Assembly: GCF_008801915.1 (NCBI RefSeq) | Contig: NZ_VZOV01000007.1 | Location: 62,001-126,000, forward strand | Direction of reading: 5' to 3' | Length of the DNA stretch: 64,000 bases | From: Cupriavidus gilardii | Lineage (GTDB): Bacteria; Pseudomonadota; Gammaproteobacteria; Burkholderiales; Burkholderiaceae | Shown here: piece by piece, positions 19,005-27,770 of the stretch | How the letters are laid out: the number at the start of each line of letters is the position of its first letter | Position numbering within the stretch: position 1 is the stretch's first letter | Notes under the pieces: generated by a model | What the model was told of the DNA's origin: nothing | What the model saw: the letters and a program-made list of their open reading frames with translations, nothing else | Databases searched by the model: none | Position numbers and translations under genes: made by a program

Positions 19005-19877
19005 TCACGGCGCGGTGGCGAACGCGCTGGCCGGCACGCGGGCCGAGCGCCGCGCCAACCGTTCGAACTCGACCATGTCGTGGCCGCAGCAGACCGTCAT
19101 GTGGCCATCGCGCCGTTCCTTCAGTTCGCGCAGATGCCGTTGCGTGGCCAGCCGCGCCTCGCGGTCCTTTTCCATCATCCATTGATAGAAGCGCAGCCCT
19201 GGCGTGCAGTACGGCCGCGCCGGGTCGAGTTCGCCGTGATGGAAATAGGCGTCGCCGGCCTGCAGCAGCCACTCGCCCTGCGCCTGTACCGCAATGCCCG
19301 CGTGGCCGAAGGTGTGGCCCGGCAATGCAACCAACGCCATCTCGGGCGGCAGGCCGTCGAGCGTGCGCACCTGGTCGAAGCCGTACCAGCGCTCGCCGGC
19401 GTCCGGCGCGTAGGCGCGCCAGCGCTCCTGCGTCGACCACTGCTGCGGGCGAAAGCGCTGGCGGTCCAGCCACGTACGTTGCAGCCGCGCATAGTCGCGT
19501 TCGGCGGCCATCAGGTGCACGGTGGCCCAGGGAAAGTCGTCGAGGCCGCCGGCATGGTCGAAGTCCAGATGCGTCAGCACGATGTGCCGCACGTCGCGCG
19601 GATCGAAGCCCAGCGCCTCCACCTGCCGATAGGCCGTCATCTCGTCGCGGAAATCGGGCCGCAGCAGCGTCAGGAAGAAGGCGCTCAGGCGCGAGCGCGG
19701 ATCCTGCACGTCGCGCCGGCCGAGGCCGGTATCGACCAGCACCAGGCACTCCGGCAACTCGACGAGCAGGCAGTGGCAGGCCAGTTCGCCGCGCTCGAGG
19801 ATCGAGCGCGAACGCCCGTCCATCAGCCGCCCGCCGAGCGGACAGGTCGAGATGCAGTTCAGATGATGGATCCGCAT
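19005..19877 (-). CDS. MBL-fold hydrolase, N-acyl-homoserine-lactonase-like
   Basis: A 290-residue metallo-beta-lactamase-fold enzyme without a signal peptide. The metal motif is THLDFDHAGG (H-x-D-x-D-H), with LPGHTFGHAG, AGDAYFHHGE and CCGHD providing later ligands. This arrangement and the YQWMMEKDREAR tail region are like the AttM/AiiA lactonases that open homoserine-lactone rings, but related proteins act on other esters. GGAGG precedes the ATG. Its position among EPS genes raises the idea of a quorum-signal-degrading step linked to EPS control; this is inference only. Confidence 0.8.
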   Translation of the reverse strand: MRIHHLNCISTCPLGGRLMDGRSRSILERGELACHCLLVELPECLVLVDTGLGRRDVQDPRSRLSAFFLTLLRPDFRDEMTAYRQVEALGFDPRDVRHIVLTHLDFDHAGGLDDFPWATVHLMAAERDYARLQRTWLDRQRFRPQQWSTQERWRAYAPDAGERWYGFDQVRTLDGLPPEMALVALPGHTFGHAGIAVQAQGEWLLQAGDAYFHHGELDPARPYCTPGLRFYQWMMEKDREARLATQRHLRELKERRDGHMTVCCGHDMVEFERLARRSARVPASAFATAP

Positions 19878-20033
19878 GAATGCCCTCCGGTTGGATCCAC
19901 CGTTCGTGCAAGTCCCATTCCAGGCCACCTTCGCGGCGCGCATGGCGCGGGGTCTGTGACCGGCCGCACTGACCGGCGGCGTGCGCCGGCTCACCATCGT
20001 GCCGTGCGCGCCGTGCGCTGACCGGGACAGCCG

Positions 20034-20591
20034 ATGCTGATTACGCAAGACGATCCGACCATGGGCCCCTCGTTTTCGCTGGGGAACCGCGTGCAGCGGC
20101 AGATCTGGAACTGGGTCTGGCTGTTGCTGTTCCGCCCCAGCCCGCGGCCCGCGCATGCGTGGCGCGCCGCGCTGCTGCGGCTGTTCGGCGCACAGCTTGG
20201 GCGGCATGTTCATGTCTATCCCGGCGTGCGGATCTGGGCGCCGTGGAATCTGCGCATCGGCAACAATGCCGGCGTGGCCGACGGCGTCACGCTGTACAAC
20301 ATCGAACGGATCGACATCGGCGAGTACTGCGTGGTGTCGCAAGGCGCGCATCTGTGCACCGGTTCGCACGACTACAACAGCCCGAACTTCCAGCTGATCG
20401 CGTTCCCGATCACGCTCGCCCCGCGGGTATGGATCTGCGCCGAGTGCTTCGTCGCGCCCGGCGTGTCGGTGCCCGAAGGCGCGGTGGTCGCGCCGCGCTC
20501 GGTGGTCACCAAGCCGCTGCCGACCGCGTGGACCGTTTACGGCGGCACGCCGGCAAGGCCGATCGGCAAGCGCAAGCCGCAGGGACGCTGA
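20034..20591 (+). CDS. WcaF-like colanic-acid-type acetyltransferase
   Basis: A 185-residue hexapeptide acyltransferase of the WcaF group. It has a short membrane-proximal N-terminus (WNWVWLLLFRPSPRP) and beta-helix rungs such as LRIGNNAGVADGVTLYN and IDIGEYCVVSQGAHLCTGSHDY, with the WcaF-typical GSHDYNSPNF and ending PARPIGKR. It would O-acetylate a sugar (fucose in the colanic acid system). An in-frame ATG at 20061 is an alternative start. It stands alone on the plus strand, convergent with the next glycosyltransferase. Confidence 0.88.
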   Translation: MLITQDDPTMGPSFSLGNRVQRQIWNWVWLLLFRPSPRPAHAWRAALLRLFGAQLGRHVHVYPGVRIWAPWNLRIGNNAGVADGVTLYNIERIDIGEYCVVSQGAHLCTGSHDYNSPNFQLIAFPITLAPRVWICAECFVAPGVSVPEGAVVAPRSVVTKPLPTAWTVYGGTPARPIGKRKPQGR

Positions 20592-20618
20592 TCGGCGACG
20601 CGCAGCGCGGTACTGCGT

Positions 20619-21785
20619 TCAGCCAACCAGGTCCATCACGATCTGCTGGTAGGTCTCGGCGAAGCGCCGACGGCGCCGTACCAGGTCGTCGCGCGCAACG
20701 CGCGCCTGTTCGGCGTCCCGTTCCGGCGCCGCCGGGCCGGCAAGGACCTGCGCCATGGCGTCGGCCAGGGCCGGCGCATCGTCCGGCGCGAAATAGACGC
20801 CGCGCGGCGGTGCCTGTTCCCGATGCACCTCGATATCGGACAGCAGGATCGGCTTGTCCAGCGACTTGGCCTCCTCCACCGTGGTGCTCCATCCTTCGAA
20901 GCGCGACGGATTGATCAGCGCGGCCGCGCCGCGCATCAGGCCGGTCAGATCGCCGTGGGGCACCACGCCGAGGAAACGGAAATGCCGTTGCAGCCCGGCC
21001 TCCTCGACGCTTCGGAACAACCGCTGGCCATAGCCGGGCTTGCGATGGTCCGCGGTCTGGCCGGTGGACAGCACCAGCGCGTCGATCCCGCGCCGACGCA
21101 GCAGGCGCAGCGCCTCGACCACGATGCCGTGGTTCTTGTGCTGCCACAGCTGGTTCGGCAAGTGAAAGTAGGGGCCGCGAAAGTCGTAGCGGCGTTCCAG
21201 TTCGGACACCGGCGGCGCCGGCGCCAGCGGATTGATGTTGGCGACGAACTGCAGCACGCGGGCGCGATGCGCCTGCGCCGGAAAGCAGCGCTGCAGGTCG
21301 CGGCACGCGGCGTGGCTGCTGACCAGTATCCGGGCCGAGCCCTCGCACAAGGAGGCGAACAGGCGATCGCGCATCGCGATCTCTTCGGCCGAGAACATCT
21401 CGGGCAGATGCAGATGCTGGAAATCCGGGATCCAGCCGAGCGTCGGCACGCCGGCGCGCGGACCGAGCGGGTTGTGGTGCGACAGCACCGCGATGCCCTT
21501 GCGGACCAGATAGCGCGCCAGCATCAGGTCGTTGCCGCTGGCCGCCTGGCATGCCTTGCGCATGTACCACCACGGATGGCGGCGGTCGAGCAGGCCCGTG
21601 CGGTGGACCGGCAGCGGCGGCATGCCATCGAGCAGATACGCCGGCGTACGCGCGCCGGTCAGGATCACCGGATCGATGGTCCGTTCGGGCAGCGTGTGCA
21701 ACGCCCACAGCAGGTTGCGGAAGTAACTGATGCCGCCGAGCCAGCCACGATCCTGGAAGGCAAAGACGAAGCCGACCCTAGTCAT
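20619..21785 (-). CDS. Family 4 glycosyltransferase
   Basis: A 388-residue GT-B transferase starting MTRVGFVFAFQDRGWLGGISYFRNL. The C-terminal donor site is recognisable from HLPNQLWQHKNHGIVVEAL and INPSRFEGWSTTVEEAKSLDKPI (the E-x7-E type motif). It would add a sugar to the EPS intermediate at the cytoplasmic membrane. The start overlaps the end of the epimerase gene by 8 nt, so the two are translationally coupled. The later ATG was preferred over one 27 nt upstream because it fits the first beta strand. Confidence 0.88.
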   Translation of the reverse strand: MTRVGFVFAFQDRGWLGGISYFRNLLWALHTLPERTIDPVILTGARTPAYLLDGMPPLPVHRTGLLDRRHPWWYMRKACQAASGNDLMLARYLVRKGIAVLSHHNPLGPRAGVPTLGWIPDFQHLHLPEMFSAEEIAMRDRLFASLCEGSARILVSSHAACRDLQRCFPAQAHRARVLQFVANINPLAPAPPVSELERRYDFRGPYFHLPNQLWQHKNHGIVVEALRLLRRRGIDALVLSTGQTADHRKPGYGQRLFRSVEEAGLQRHFRFLGVVPHGDLTGLMRGAAALINPSRFEGWSTTVEEAKSLDKPILLSDIEVHREQAPPRGVYFAPDDAPALADAMAQVLAGPAAPERDAEQARVARDDLVRRRRRFAETYQQIVMDLVG

Positions 21786-22698
21786 CGCAGGCCGCCTCGA
21801 ACCAGCGCGCAAAGCGCTGCACGCCCTCTTCCAGCCGGATTTGGGGGGCCCAGCCGGTGCTCAGCGTATGGCCGATATCGGCACGCTGGTCGCAGGGATC
21901 GCCATGGCGCGCCTCGCGCGAAAACCGCGGATGACGCGCGGGCGCCAGCTCCCGATACAGCAGCGCCAGTACCTGCCTGACCGTGGTGGCCGTGCCGCTT
22001 GCCCCGTTGTAGATCGCGCACGCCGGCGAGGCATGCGGCGCCACCGCGGCCACCAGGCGCGCCGCATCCTCGGCATGCAGCCAGTCGCGGCTCTCCTCGC
22101 CCGTGCCGCCATAGAGGTCGTCGCGCTGACGGATCTTGCGGCAGGCGTCCCACAGCAATTGCTTGCGCTGGCCCTCTCCATACAACGAGAAGAAGCGGAC
22201 CACCGCGACCGGCACGCCGAAGTGCGCGCCATACGAGGCGCACAACTGTTCGGCCATCAGCTTGTGCGCGCCGTAGGGTGAGGCGGGCCGCAATGGCACC
22301 GTGCTCCCTTCGCGGGCCGGGCAATGCGCGGCGTCGCCATAGACGGCTGCGCTGGACGGATAGACCACCGGCGTGTTCGGGCAATGTCGACGGACATATT
22401 CGAGGACGGCGGCGGTACTGTCGACGGTGCGCGCGTGGTCGCCGAAGGGATCGCGCAGCGACGCCGACACCGAACCGCTGCCGGCGCAATGCACCAGCAG
22501 GTCGGGCTCGATCTCGAGCCGCTCCAGGCTCTCGAGCGCGACATTGGCGCGATGCCAGACCATGCGGCCCTGGCAGGCGCAACCCGGCAGCCCGTGACCA
22601 AGGCCGACCACGCGCCAGCCCGCGGCCAGATAGTGCTCCACGACGTAGCCGCCGAAGAAGCCCCTCGCCCCGGTCACCAGCACGGTCTTCTCAGTCAT
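21778..22698 (-). CDS. NAD-dependent sugar epimerase/dehydratase
   Basis: A 306-residue extended SDR enzyme: VLVTGARGFFGGYV is the NAD-binding glycine motif, YPSSAAVYGD supplies the catalytic Ser, and YGAHKLMAE the Tyr-x3-Lys. It should act on a nucleotide sugar, as a 4-epimerase, dehydratase or reductase of the GalE/RmlD/RmlB kind; the exact reaction cannot be read from sequence. It is the first gene of a two-gene unit with the downstream glycosyltransferase, suggesting that the sugar it makes is used by that transferase. Confidence 0.88.
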   Translation of the reverse strand: MTEKTVLVTGARGFFGGYVVEHYLAAGWRVVGLGHGLPGCACQGRMVWHRANVALESLERLEIEPDLLVHCAGSGSVSASLRDPFGDHARTVDSTAAVLEYVRRHCPNTPVVYPSSAAVYGDAAHCPAREGSTVPLRPASPYGAHKLMAEQLCASYGAHFGVPVAVVRFFSLYGEGQRKQLLWDACRKIRQRDDLYGGTGEESRDWLHAEDAARLVAAVAPHASPACAIYNGASGTATTVRQVLALLYRELAPARHPRFSREARHGDPCDQRADIGHTLSTGWAPQIRLEEGVQRFARWFEAACDD

Positions 22699-22727
22699 CG
22701 TCAAATCGCCTGCAACGCGTTGCCAAC

Positions 22728-22780
22728 CCGAACGTTCGGTTGTGTGAACAATATAGCGTTGACGCCGGCAATCGAACGTT
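22728..22780. promoter_or_regulatory. Palindrome CCGAACGTTCGG and a related half copy
   Basis: A perfect 12-bp palindrome at 22728-22739 lies 30 bp upstream of the epimerase start. CGAACGTT recurs at 22773-22780 in the same 150-bp gap. The position is right for a repressor or activator site; the factor is unknown. Confidence 0.35.
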
Positions 22781-22848
22781 GCCTGGGCCTCATAACGTGA
22801 AGCGTCCTTGCTGACGGTCGTGCGGCGGGATCGGGAGCGCCCTGCGTG

Positions 22849-23994
22849 CTAGACGCAATGGCTGTGCAGCAGTTGCTTGACCTGTTCGCCGGCACTGCGC
22901 CAGTTCAGCCGTTCGGCGTACTCGCGGTACGCGCCCCGGGCGAGCGCGCCATAGTGCGGGGCGGACTGGAACACGCGCTCGATGTAGTCGCACCACTCGA
23001 GCGGATCGGCCTCGAGCTCGAAGGTCATGCCGTTGCGGCGATCGCGGACCGCGGTCGGAATGCCGCCGACGCGCGTGGCCAGCGACGGCAGGCCGAAGGA
23101 ACTGGCCTCGGCCAGCACCACGCCGTAGCACTCGGCGGTCGACGGCAGCAGCAGGAAATGCGCCTCGCTCATCAGCCGCTCGAAACGGCGGCGGCCCTGC
23201 TCGGTCGTCTTCGGCACGAAGCCGTGCAGCTTGACGAAGCTCGGCGGCTCGTACGGCGGGCGGCAGCCGACCACATGCAGCTCGGTGGGCAGGCCGCGGC
23301 GGTTCAGGCACTGCGCCACCGCCAGCGCGGTTTCGCCGCCCTTGCGCGTCCAGTCCACGCCGACCAGCAACAGCCGGCACACGCGGTAGTCCTTGCCGAG
23401 CACGATCCGCTCGATATCCTGCGACGTGCGCCGGCAATCCAGGTTCGCGCCGAACGGCACCACCTTGACCTTGGCCGCATCGACGTCGTAGTGGCGCAGC
23501 GCGGTGGCGGCCGCCCATTCCGAGCTGAAGATCGCCAGCCGGCAGCGCGACAGCGCCTGCTGCTCGAGCCGATGGCCGTCGCGCAGCGTTTCCGCGCAGA
23601 AATTGCTGAAGCCGGGATAGAAGCCGACCATGCCGTCGAAGGTCGCGTCGGTCCAGATCGCGATCGGGCGGTCGGTGTCCAGGCACGACACCGGCAGCGT
23701 GCCGGGGCTGAGCACCGCGTCGCAATGCGCGCCCTCCAGGCGGCGCTGCACGCGCCGCGCATAGCGGCGCGCCACCGTCGGCGAGCGATCGCGCTGGTAA
23801 TCGCGCCGCAGCAGCCGCCGATAGGCCAGCGCCTTGGCGCGCAGCAGGCAGGCCAGCACCGGCCCCTCGTCGACCTTGTCGATCACCTCGGTCTCGATCG
23901 CGCTGCTGCGCAGCGCGCGCGGGATATAGCTTGCCGATCCCGACCAGGCATGGGGATCGGAGGCATCGTATGTCGTCACATAGGCCACTCGCAT
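22849..23994 (-). CDS. Family 4 glycosyltransferase
   Basis: A 381-residue GT-B transferase with MRVAYVTTYDASDPHAWSGSASYI at its start and VVPFGANLD, LLVGVDWTRKGGETAL and LPSTAECYGVVLAEASSFGLP in the C-terminal donor domain. The last carries the E-x7-E-like catalytic motif. GGAGAG precedes the ATG. It follows the downstream glycosyltransferase/deacetylase operon by 31 nt and is probably co-transcribed with it on the minus strand. Donor sugar unknown. Confidence 0.9.
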   Translation of the reverse strand: MRVAYVTTYDASDPHAWSGSASYIPRALRSSAIETEVIDKVDEGPVLACLLRAKALAYRRLLRRDYQRDRSPTVARRYARRVQRRLEGAHCDAVLSPGTLPVSCLDTDRPIAIWTDATFDGMVGFYPGFSNFCAETLRDGHRLEQQALSRCRLAIFSSEWAAATALRHYDVDAAKVKVVPFGANLDCRRTSQDIERIVLGKDYRVCRLLLVGVDWTRKGGETALAVAQCLNRRGLPTELHVVGCRPPYEPPSFVKLHGFVPKTTEQGRRRFERLMSEAHFLLLPSTAECYGVVLAEASSFGLPSLATRVGGIPTAVRDRRNGMTFELEADPLEWCDYIERVFQSAPHYGALARGAYREYAERLNWRSAGEQVKQLLHSHCV

Positions 23995-24025
23995 GGTTCT
24001 CTCCAGCGGTGGCGGCGCAAGCCGG

Positions 24026-24973
24026 CTACAGGGGTAACTGCATCGCCCGTCGTCGCTGCTCCTGTACCTTCAGCACCACCATGTATTCGTAGATCGATAC
24101 CAGCACGCAGTAATGAAATCCGGCCTTCCCGTCGATGAAGCCGAACTTCAGCAGGTACAGGTATAGAAAGCGCGCCACCGGCCGCATCGGCAGGCGGAAC
24201 GACAGCTCTTTCAGCGCCCGCCGGCGCGCCGGCGGATCGGAGGCCAACAGCGAGGAAAAACGGAACTTGTCCTCGTCCAGACTGCGAATGGTCTCCAGCG
24301 CCTCCCCCATCGAATATTTGTTGTGCTTGTCGAACCAGGCGTCGAAGCCCTTGTTGAAGCTGTAGTGCAGGAAGTGATGGCGCAGGAAGCCGACCGACCC
24401 GTCGACTACCGGCGCCGGGTTGACGAGCCGCTCCCAGCGCACCTTGTCGGGCTGGAAGAAGCGCAGTACCCAGATCGGATAACCGCCGGCGAAGCGGATC
24501 CATTTGCCGAGAAAGTAGTTCTTGTAGCGCACGCGGTAGGCCACGGGCGCCGCGGCCTCATCGCCCGGCACCCGGTCGGCGATCTCGCGCAGCTCCGCCG
24601 CCAGCTCCGGGCTGACCACTTCGTCCGCGTCGGAGTAGTAGACCCACTTGTGCTTGAAGTCGATGTTCTCGTTGGCCCAGTTCTGATGGGCCGACCAGTT
24701 GTCGAACTTGCGCTGGAAGACGCGCGCGCCGTGGCGCCGTGCGATCTCCAGCGTCTGGTCCGTGCTGTACGAGTCGAGCACGACCACATCGTCGGACCAC
24801 GACACCGATTCCAGGCACCGGGCGAGGTTCTTCTCCTCGTTCAGCGTCAGGATCAGCACCGACACCCGGGCCGTCTGGCATGGCACGGCATGCGTGCCGT
24901 CGGCGGCGGCCTGCGGCGTGTCGGGGCGCGCCACCGCCTGCGGCGGCAGGCTACGGGCCAGCGGAGCGGTCAT
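24026..24973 (-). CDS. Family 2 glycosyltransferase
   Basis: A 315-residue GT-A transferase. After a roughly 36-residue variable lead comes VSVLILTLNEEKNLARCLES, the usual first strand, and the DxD-type YYSDADEVVS. The C-terminal part has hydrophobic segments (FLYLYLLKFGFIDGKAGFHYC) that suggest membrane attachment, as in WaaE/KdtX-like and EPS transferases. Its ATG overlaps the stop of the ChbG-like gene (ATGA), so translation is coupled. The sugar added is not predictable. Confidence 0.9.
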   Translation of the reverse strand: MTAPLARSLPPQAVARPDTPQAAADGTHAVPCQTARVSVLILTLNEEKNLARCLESVSWSDDVVVLDSYSTDQTLEIARRHGARVFQRKFDNWSAHQNWANENIDFKHKWVYYSDADEVVSPELAAELREIADRVPGDEAAAPVAYRVRYKNYFLGKWIRFAGGYPIWVLRFFQPDKVRWERLVNPAPVVDGSVGFLRHHFLHYSFNKGFDAWFDKHNKYSMGEALETIRSLDEDKFRFSSLLASDPPARRRALKELSFRLPMRPVARFLYLYLLKFGFIDGKAGFHYCVLVSIYEYMVVLKVQEQRRRAMQLPL

Positions 24974-25731
24974 TGGCCGTACCTCCGCAGCGCGATGCCC
25001 GCGCGCTGCAGCGCCGTGCGCAACGCGGCGGCGTTGACCAGCGGTTCGGTTTCGCCGCGCCGCCATGGTTCGGCGTAGCCCGGATGCACCGAGATCTCGG
25101 TGATGCCGTCGCGCAGCAGCTCCGGCAGCCGCGCGGCCCAGTCGGTGTTGTCGTGGTTGATCGCGCCGTAGTAATGGGTATGGCGCAGCCCGCTGAAGTA
25201 GCGCTGGCAATAGCTGTTCATCACCGCCTGGCGCGGATTGGCGGTGAAATAGAAGTTCTGCGGGCGCCGTACCCATTCGAGGCCGGCGCGTTCGAGTTCG
25301 GTGCGCAAGGAACTGATCACGATCGGGAACTTGTGCAGGTGGCCATGGCTGTCGACATAGGTGACCTCGACGCCGTTGTCGCGCAGCTCTTCGAGCTGGA
25401 CGCGGAACTCGCGGGCGATATCGTGCTCGGACAGCATCCACGCGAGCGCGCGCACGCGCTGCCGATGGCTGGCGCGAAAGCGTCCGTCGCGCGAACACAG
25501 CGACGACGGCCGTCCCGCATGCGGCAGATGGCCATCGACCATGTTGAAATGCAGGCCGAACGAGAAGCGGCCGCGATTGCGGCGCGCGTAGTCGTACGCC
25601 TGCTGCGACGCCGGCCGGCCGGTCATGATGGTGGCGCTGGTCAGCAGCCCTGCCTCGAAGCAGGCAATGGTGGCGTCGCAGGTATCGGCATCCCAGCCGA
25701 AGTCATCGGCATTGAGGATCAGTTCTCGCAT
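24970..25731 (-). CDS. ChbG/HpnK (YdjC) family carbohydrate deacetylase
   Basis: A 253-residue protein beginning MRELILNADDFGWDADTC, the metal-binding ADDFG motif of YdjC-type deacetylases, with SFGLHFNMVDG and VDSHGHLHKFP providing the histidines. ChbG deacetylates chitooligosaccharides and HpnK a hopanoid sugar. Within an EPS locus it is likely to deacetylate an N-acetylhexosamine of a lipid-linked intermediate. GGGAG precedes the chosen ATG; the frame opens 18 nt earlier. It is coupled to the following GT2 by an ATGA overlap, suggesting that the two act on consecutive steps. Confidence 0.88.
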   Translation of the reverse strand: MRELILNADDFGWDADTCDATIACFEAGLLTSATIMTGRPASQQAYDYARRNRGRFSFGLHFNMVDGHLPHAGRPSSLCSRDGRFRASHRQRVRALAWMLSEHDIAREFRVQLEELRDNGVEVTYVDSHGHLHKFPIVISSLRTELERAGLEWVRRPQNFYFTANPRQAVMNSYCQRYFSGLRHTHYYGAINHDNTDWAARLPELLRDGITEISVHPGYAEPWRRGETEPLVNAAALRTALQRAGIALRRYGQ

Positions 25732-25752
25732 CTGGGGTCTCCCGGTCAACCG

Positions 25753-26958
25753 CTAAGGGGCCGCATGCGAAAGCGCCGGTCCCGAATCGCGGTCGGCCGG
25801 CGGGGCGCCATCGGCGCGGCCCTGGATGATGTCGAGCAGGCGTTCTCCGACCTGCCTGCTCTGGAAGCGGCGCGCGAACGAGAGCGGCGCGGCGGCGCGC
25901 ATGCGCGCGCGCGTGGCCGCGTCGGCGGCCAGCCATTCGCGCAGCCCCTGTTCGGTGCCATCGACGGTATCGGTCCGCACGATGCCCGCGCCGTCGGCCT
26001 CGATCTCGCGCCAGATATTGACCTTGTCGGAGATCAGCACCGGCACGCCGCAACCGAGCGCCTCGACCACGGCCACGCCGAAGTTCTCCTGGTGCGACGG
26101 CAGGCAGAACACCTCGGCCGCATGGAAGGCGCCCCACTTCTGCGGGCCGGACAGCATGCCGGTCCAGACCACGCGCGGCGCGATGCCGACCCGTTCGGCC
26201 AGCATCTCCAGTTCCTCGCGCAGCGCCGGCGTGCCCGGGCCCGCGATCACCAGCTGCAGCGCCGGATCGACGTTGGCCACGCGCGCGAAGGCCTCGATCA
26301 GCAGATCGCAGCCTTTCTTCTCGTGGATGCGCCCAAAGAACAGCACGATGCGCTTGCCCTCGGTCTGCGGAAAGGCGGCGTGGAAGGCGGCGCGCAGCGT
26401 GCCGTCGTCGGCGGGCGGCTGCGCGGTGCCATAGGACGCGATGCGTTCGGTACAGCGGTACCAGGGAAACGACAGGCGAGCGCGCCGGCGCTCCTCGTCG
26501 CAGGTGAACAGCACCGCGGTCGCATGGCGCAGCGCGCGGCGCTCGAACAGCAGCCAGTACGCCAGCTTCTTCAGATGCTTGAGCGGATAGCGGGCCTTGA
26601 ACCACGGATCCAGCATGCCGTGGGTGAACACGTAGTACGGCACCTTGCCGCGCAGCACCCGCAGCGCCGCAAGGCTGTGGAATTGCCACAGACCCTCGAT
26701 GATCACCGCGTCGTAGCGCGCGCCGTGCTCGCGCAGCCATGGCACCAGCCGCGGGTTATAGGTGTAGATGCCCTTCGACGGCCCCAGCGCGATCACGTTG
26801 AGCTCGCTCTCGCGCACCCATGGCGCGGCGGGATCATCGCCGCAGACGACGTCGACATGCACGCCGCGTTCGACCAGCGGCATCCGCAACTGGCGCAGGC
26901 CTTCGATCGGGCCGCCGCCGGCCGGATTGATTGTCGCGATGATATGAAGAAGCTTCAT
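25753..26958 (-). CDS. Family 4 glycosyltransferase
   Basis: A 401-residue GT-B transferase starting MKLLHIIATINPAGGGPIEGLRQL, a common signature of EPS GT4 enzymes. The second domain shows VLFFGRIHEKKGCDLLIEAF and FCLPSHQENFGVAVVEALGCGVPV with the E-x7-E motif. It lies 21 nt upstream of the ChbG-like gene and is the first gene of a minus-strand operon of four to six genes running to about 20.6 kb. The 812-bp region upstream carries parS-like sites. Confidence 0.9.
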   Translation of the reverse strand: MKLLHIIATINPAGGGPIEGLRQLRMPLVERGVHVDVVCGDDPAAPWVRESELNVIALGPSKGIYTYNPRLVPWLREHGARYDAVIIEGLWQFHSLAALRVLRGKVPYYVFTHGMLDPWFKARYPLKHLKKLAYWLLFERRALRHATAVLFTCDEERRRARLSFPWYRCTERIASYGTAQPPADDGTLRAAFHAAFPQTEGKRIVLFFGRIHEKKGCDLLIEAFARVANVDPALQLVIAGPGTPALREELEMLAERVGIAPRVVWTGMLSGPQKWGAFHAAEVFCLPSHQENFGVAVVEALGCGVPVLISDKVNIWREIEADGAGIVRTDTVDGTEQGLREWLAADAATRARMRAAAPLSFARRFQSRQVGERLLDIIQGRADGAPPADRDSGPALSHAAP

Positions 26959-27297
26959 GGCCCTGACCGTATCGGCATGCAGCAGAAGGGATGGCGCGCG
27001 CAACGGCGGAACGTGCCGCGCCAAGACGCGCCGTGCTGGCGGGCGGCGCTCCGTGCCACAAAGCGTAGGCAGCGCGATGGGCAAGCTCTGTTCGCTGGCG
27101 CACCCAGGGGCCGTGCCGACAGGCGGCGCCCGGAGGGTGGAAGCGGGAGGAAGGCGGGGTGGAGGAGGGACGAGGCGCCCGGCCCCGCGGCCATCATCCT
27201 GATGGTGGAGAACCCGCTCATCCATTTGGCGGGACCCTCGTTTGCGGGGTGCCTCCGGAGTGCGCGGCGCGATCCACGGCGGGGCGGACCGACACTG

Positions 27298-27418
27298 TTT
27301 CAGCGCTGTATCGACAGGCCACGCCAAGCCCGGCCTACTGCGATGGGAGCGTCATCGGCGAGGAGACGAGTTTCAACGCTGAAACATTATCCGACAAGCG
27401 CTGTTTCATTATTGAAAC
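27298..27418. promoter_or_regulatory. Cluster of three parS-like palindromes
   Basis: GTTTCAACGCTGAAAC (27370-27385) and GTTTCATTATTGAAAC (27403-27418) share the arms TTTCA/TGAAA with the palindromes in parB and upstream of parA. A third copy, TTTCAGCGCTG at 27298-27308, has one intact arm and core. All lie within 121 bp of non-coding DNA, as expected for ParB-binding sites. Confidence 0.55.
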
Positions 27419-27535
27419 TCGAATGGGCGCATTTATTCTCACCCATTTGGGGAGGCTGGAAACGCTTATGGATCAAGGGTTACCGGATTATGAAAAGCGG
27501 TGGTAATCCCATCCTTCCGGGGCCCCGGAGGTGAC

Positions 27536-27564
27536 TTGATTTCGACTGACTCAACCCATAAGAT
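27536..27564 (+). promoter_or_regulatory. Sigma-70-type promoter of the LuxR-type regulator
   Basis: TTGATT (27536-27541) and TAAGAT (27559-27564) are separated by 17 bp in a locally AT-rich stretch. They would start a transcript near 27571 with a leader of about 200 nt before the regulator gene. Confidence 0.5.
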
Positions 27565-27770
27565 GCCCTAAACGGATTAAAGATAAATGTTTTGGGGTGG
27601 GGATCAGGGTTGGCTATCGGACCGGCGCACCACAGTGGCCTGGTGATGCCGACACCGACAGACGGGGGGAAGGCCTGAGCCGCTTCGCCGGGAAGCTACC
27701 TGCGATGGGGCAACTGCGTTCACCAGTGTGTTTACCTGTTTTCCGCCCACAGATACGGGGGAAAAAGAAG

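Larger units (their letters stand above)
26959..27770. other. Gene-free region between divergent EPS operons
   Basis: No coding frame here looks real. The stretch has lower GC in its right half (27.36-27.60 kb) than its surroundings. It holds three parS-like palindromes (27298-27418), a good sigma-70-type promoter for the regulator (27536-27564) and a long untranslated leader. It probably combines the promoter of the minus-strand glycosyltransferase operon with a centromere-like site. Confidence 0.6.

Noticed and set aside
24739-27534. A 931-codon plus-strand open frame
   Set aside because: It is antisense to glycosyltransferase and deacetylase genes and has shadow composition.
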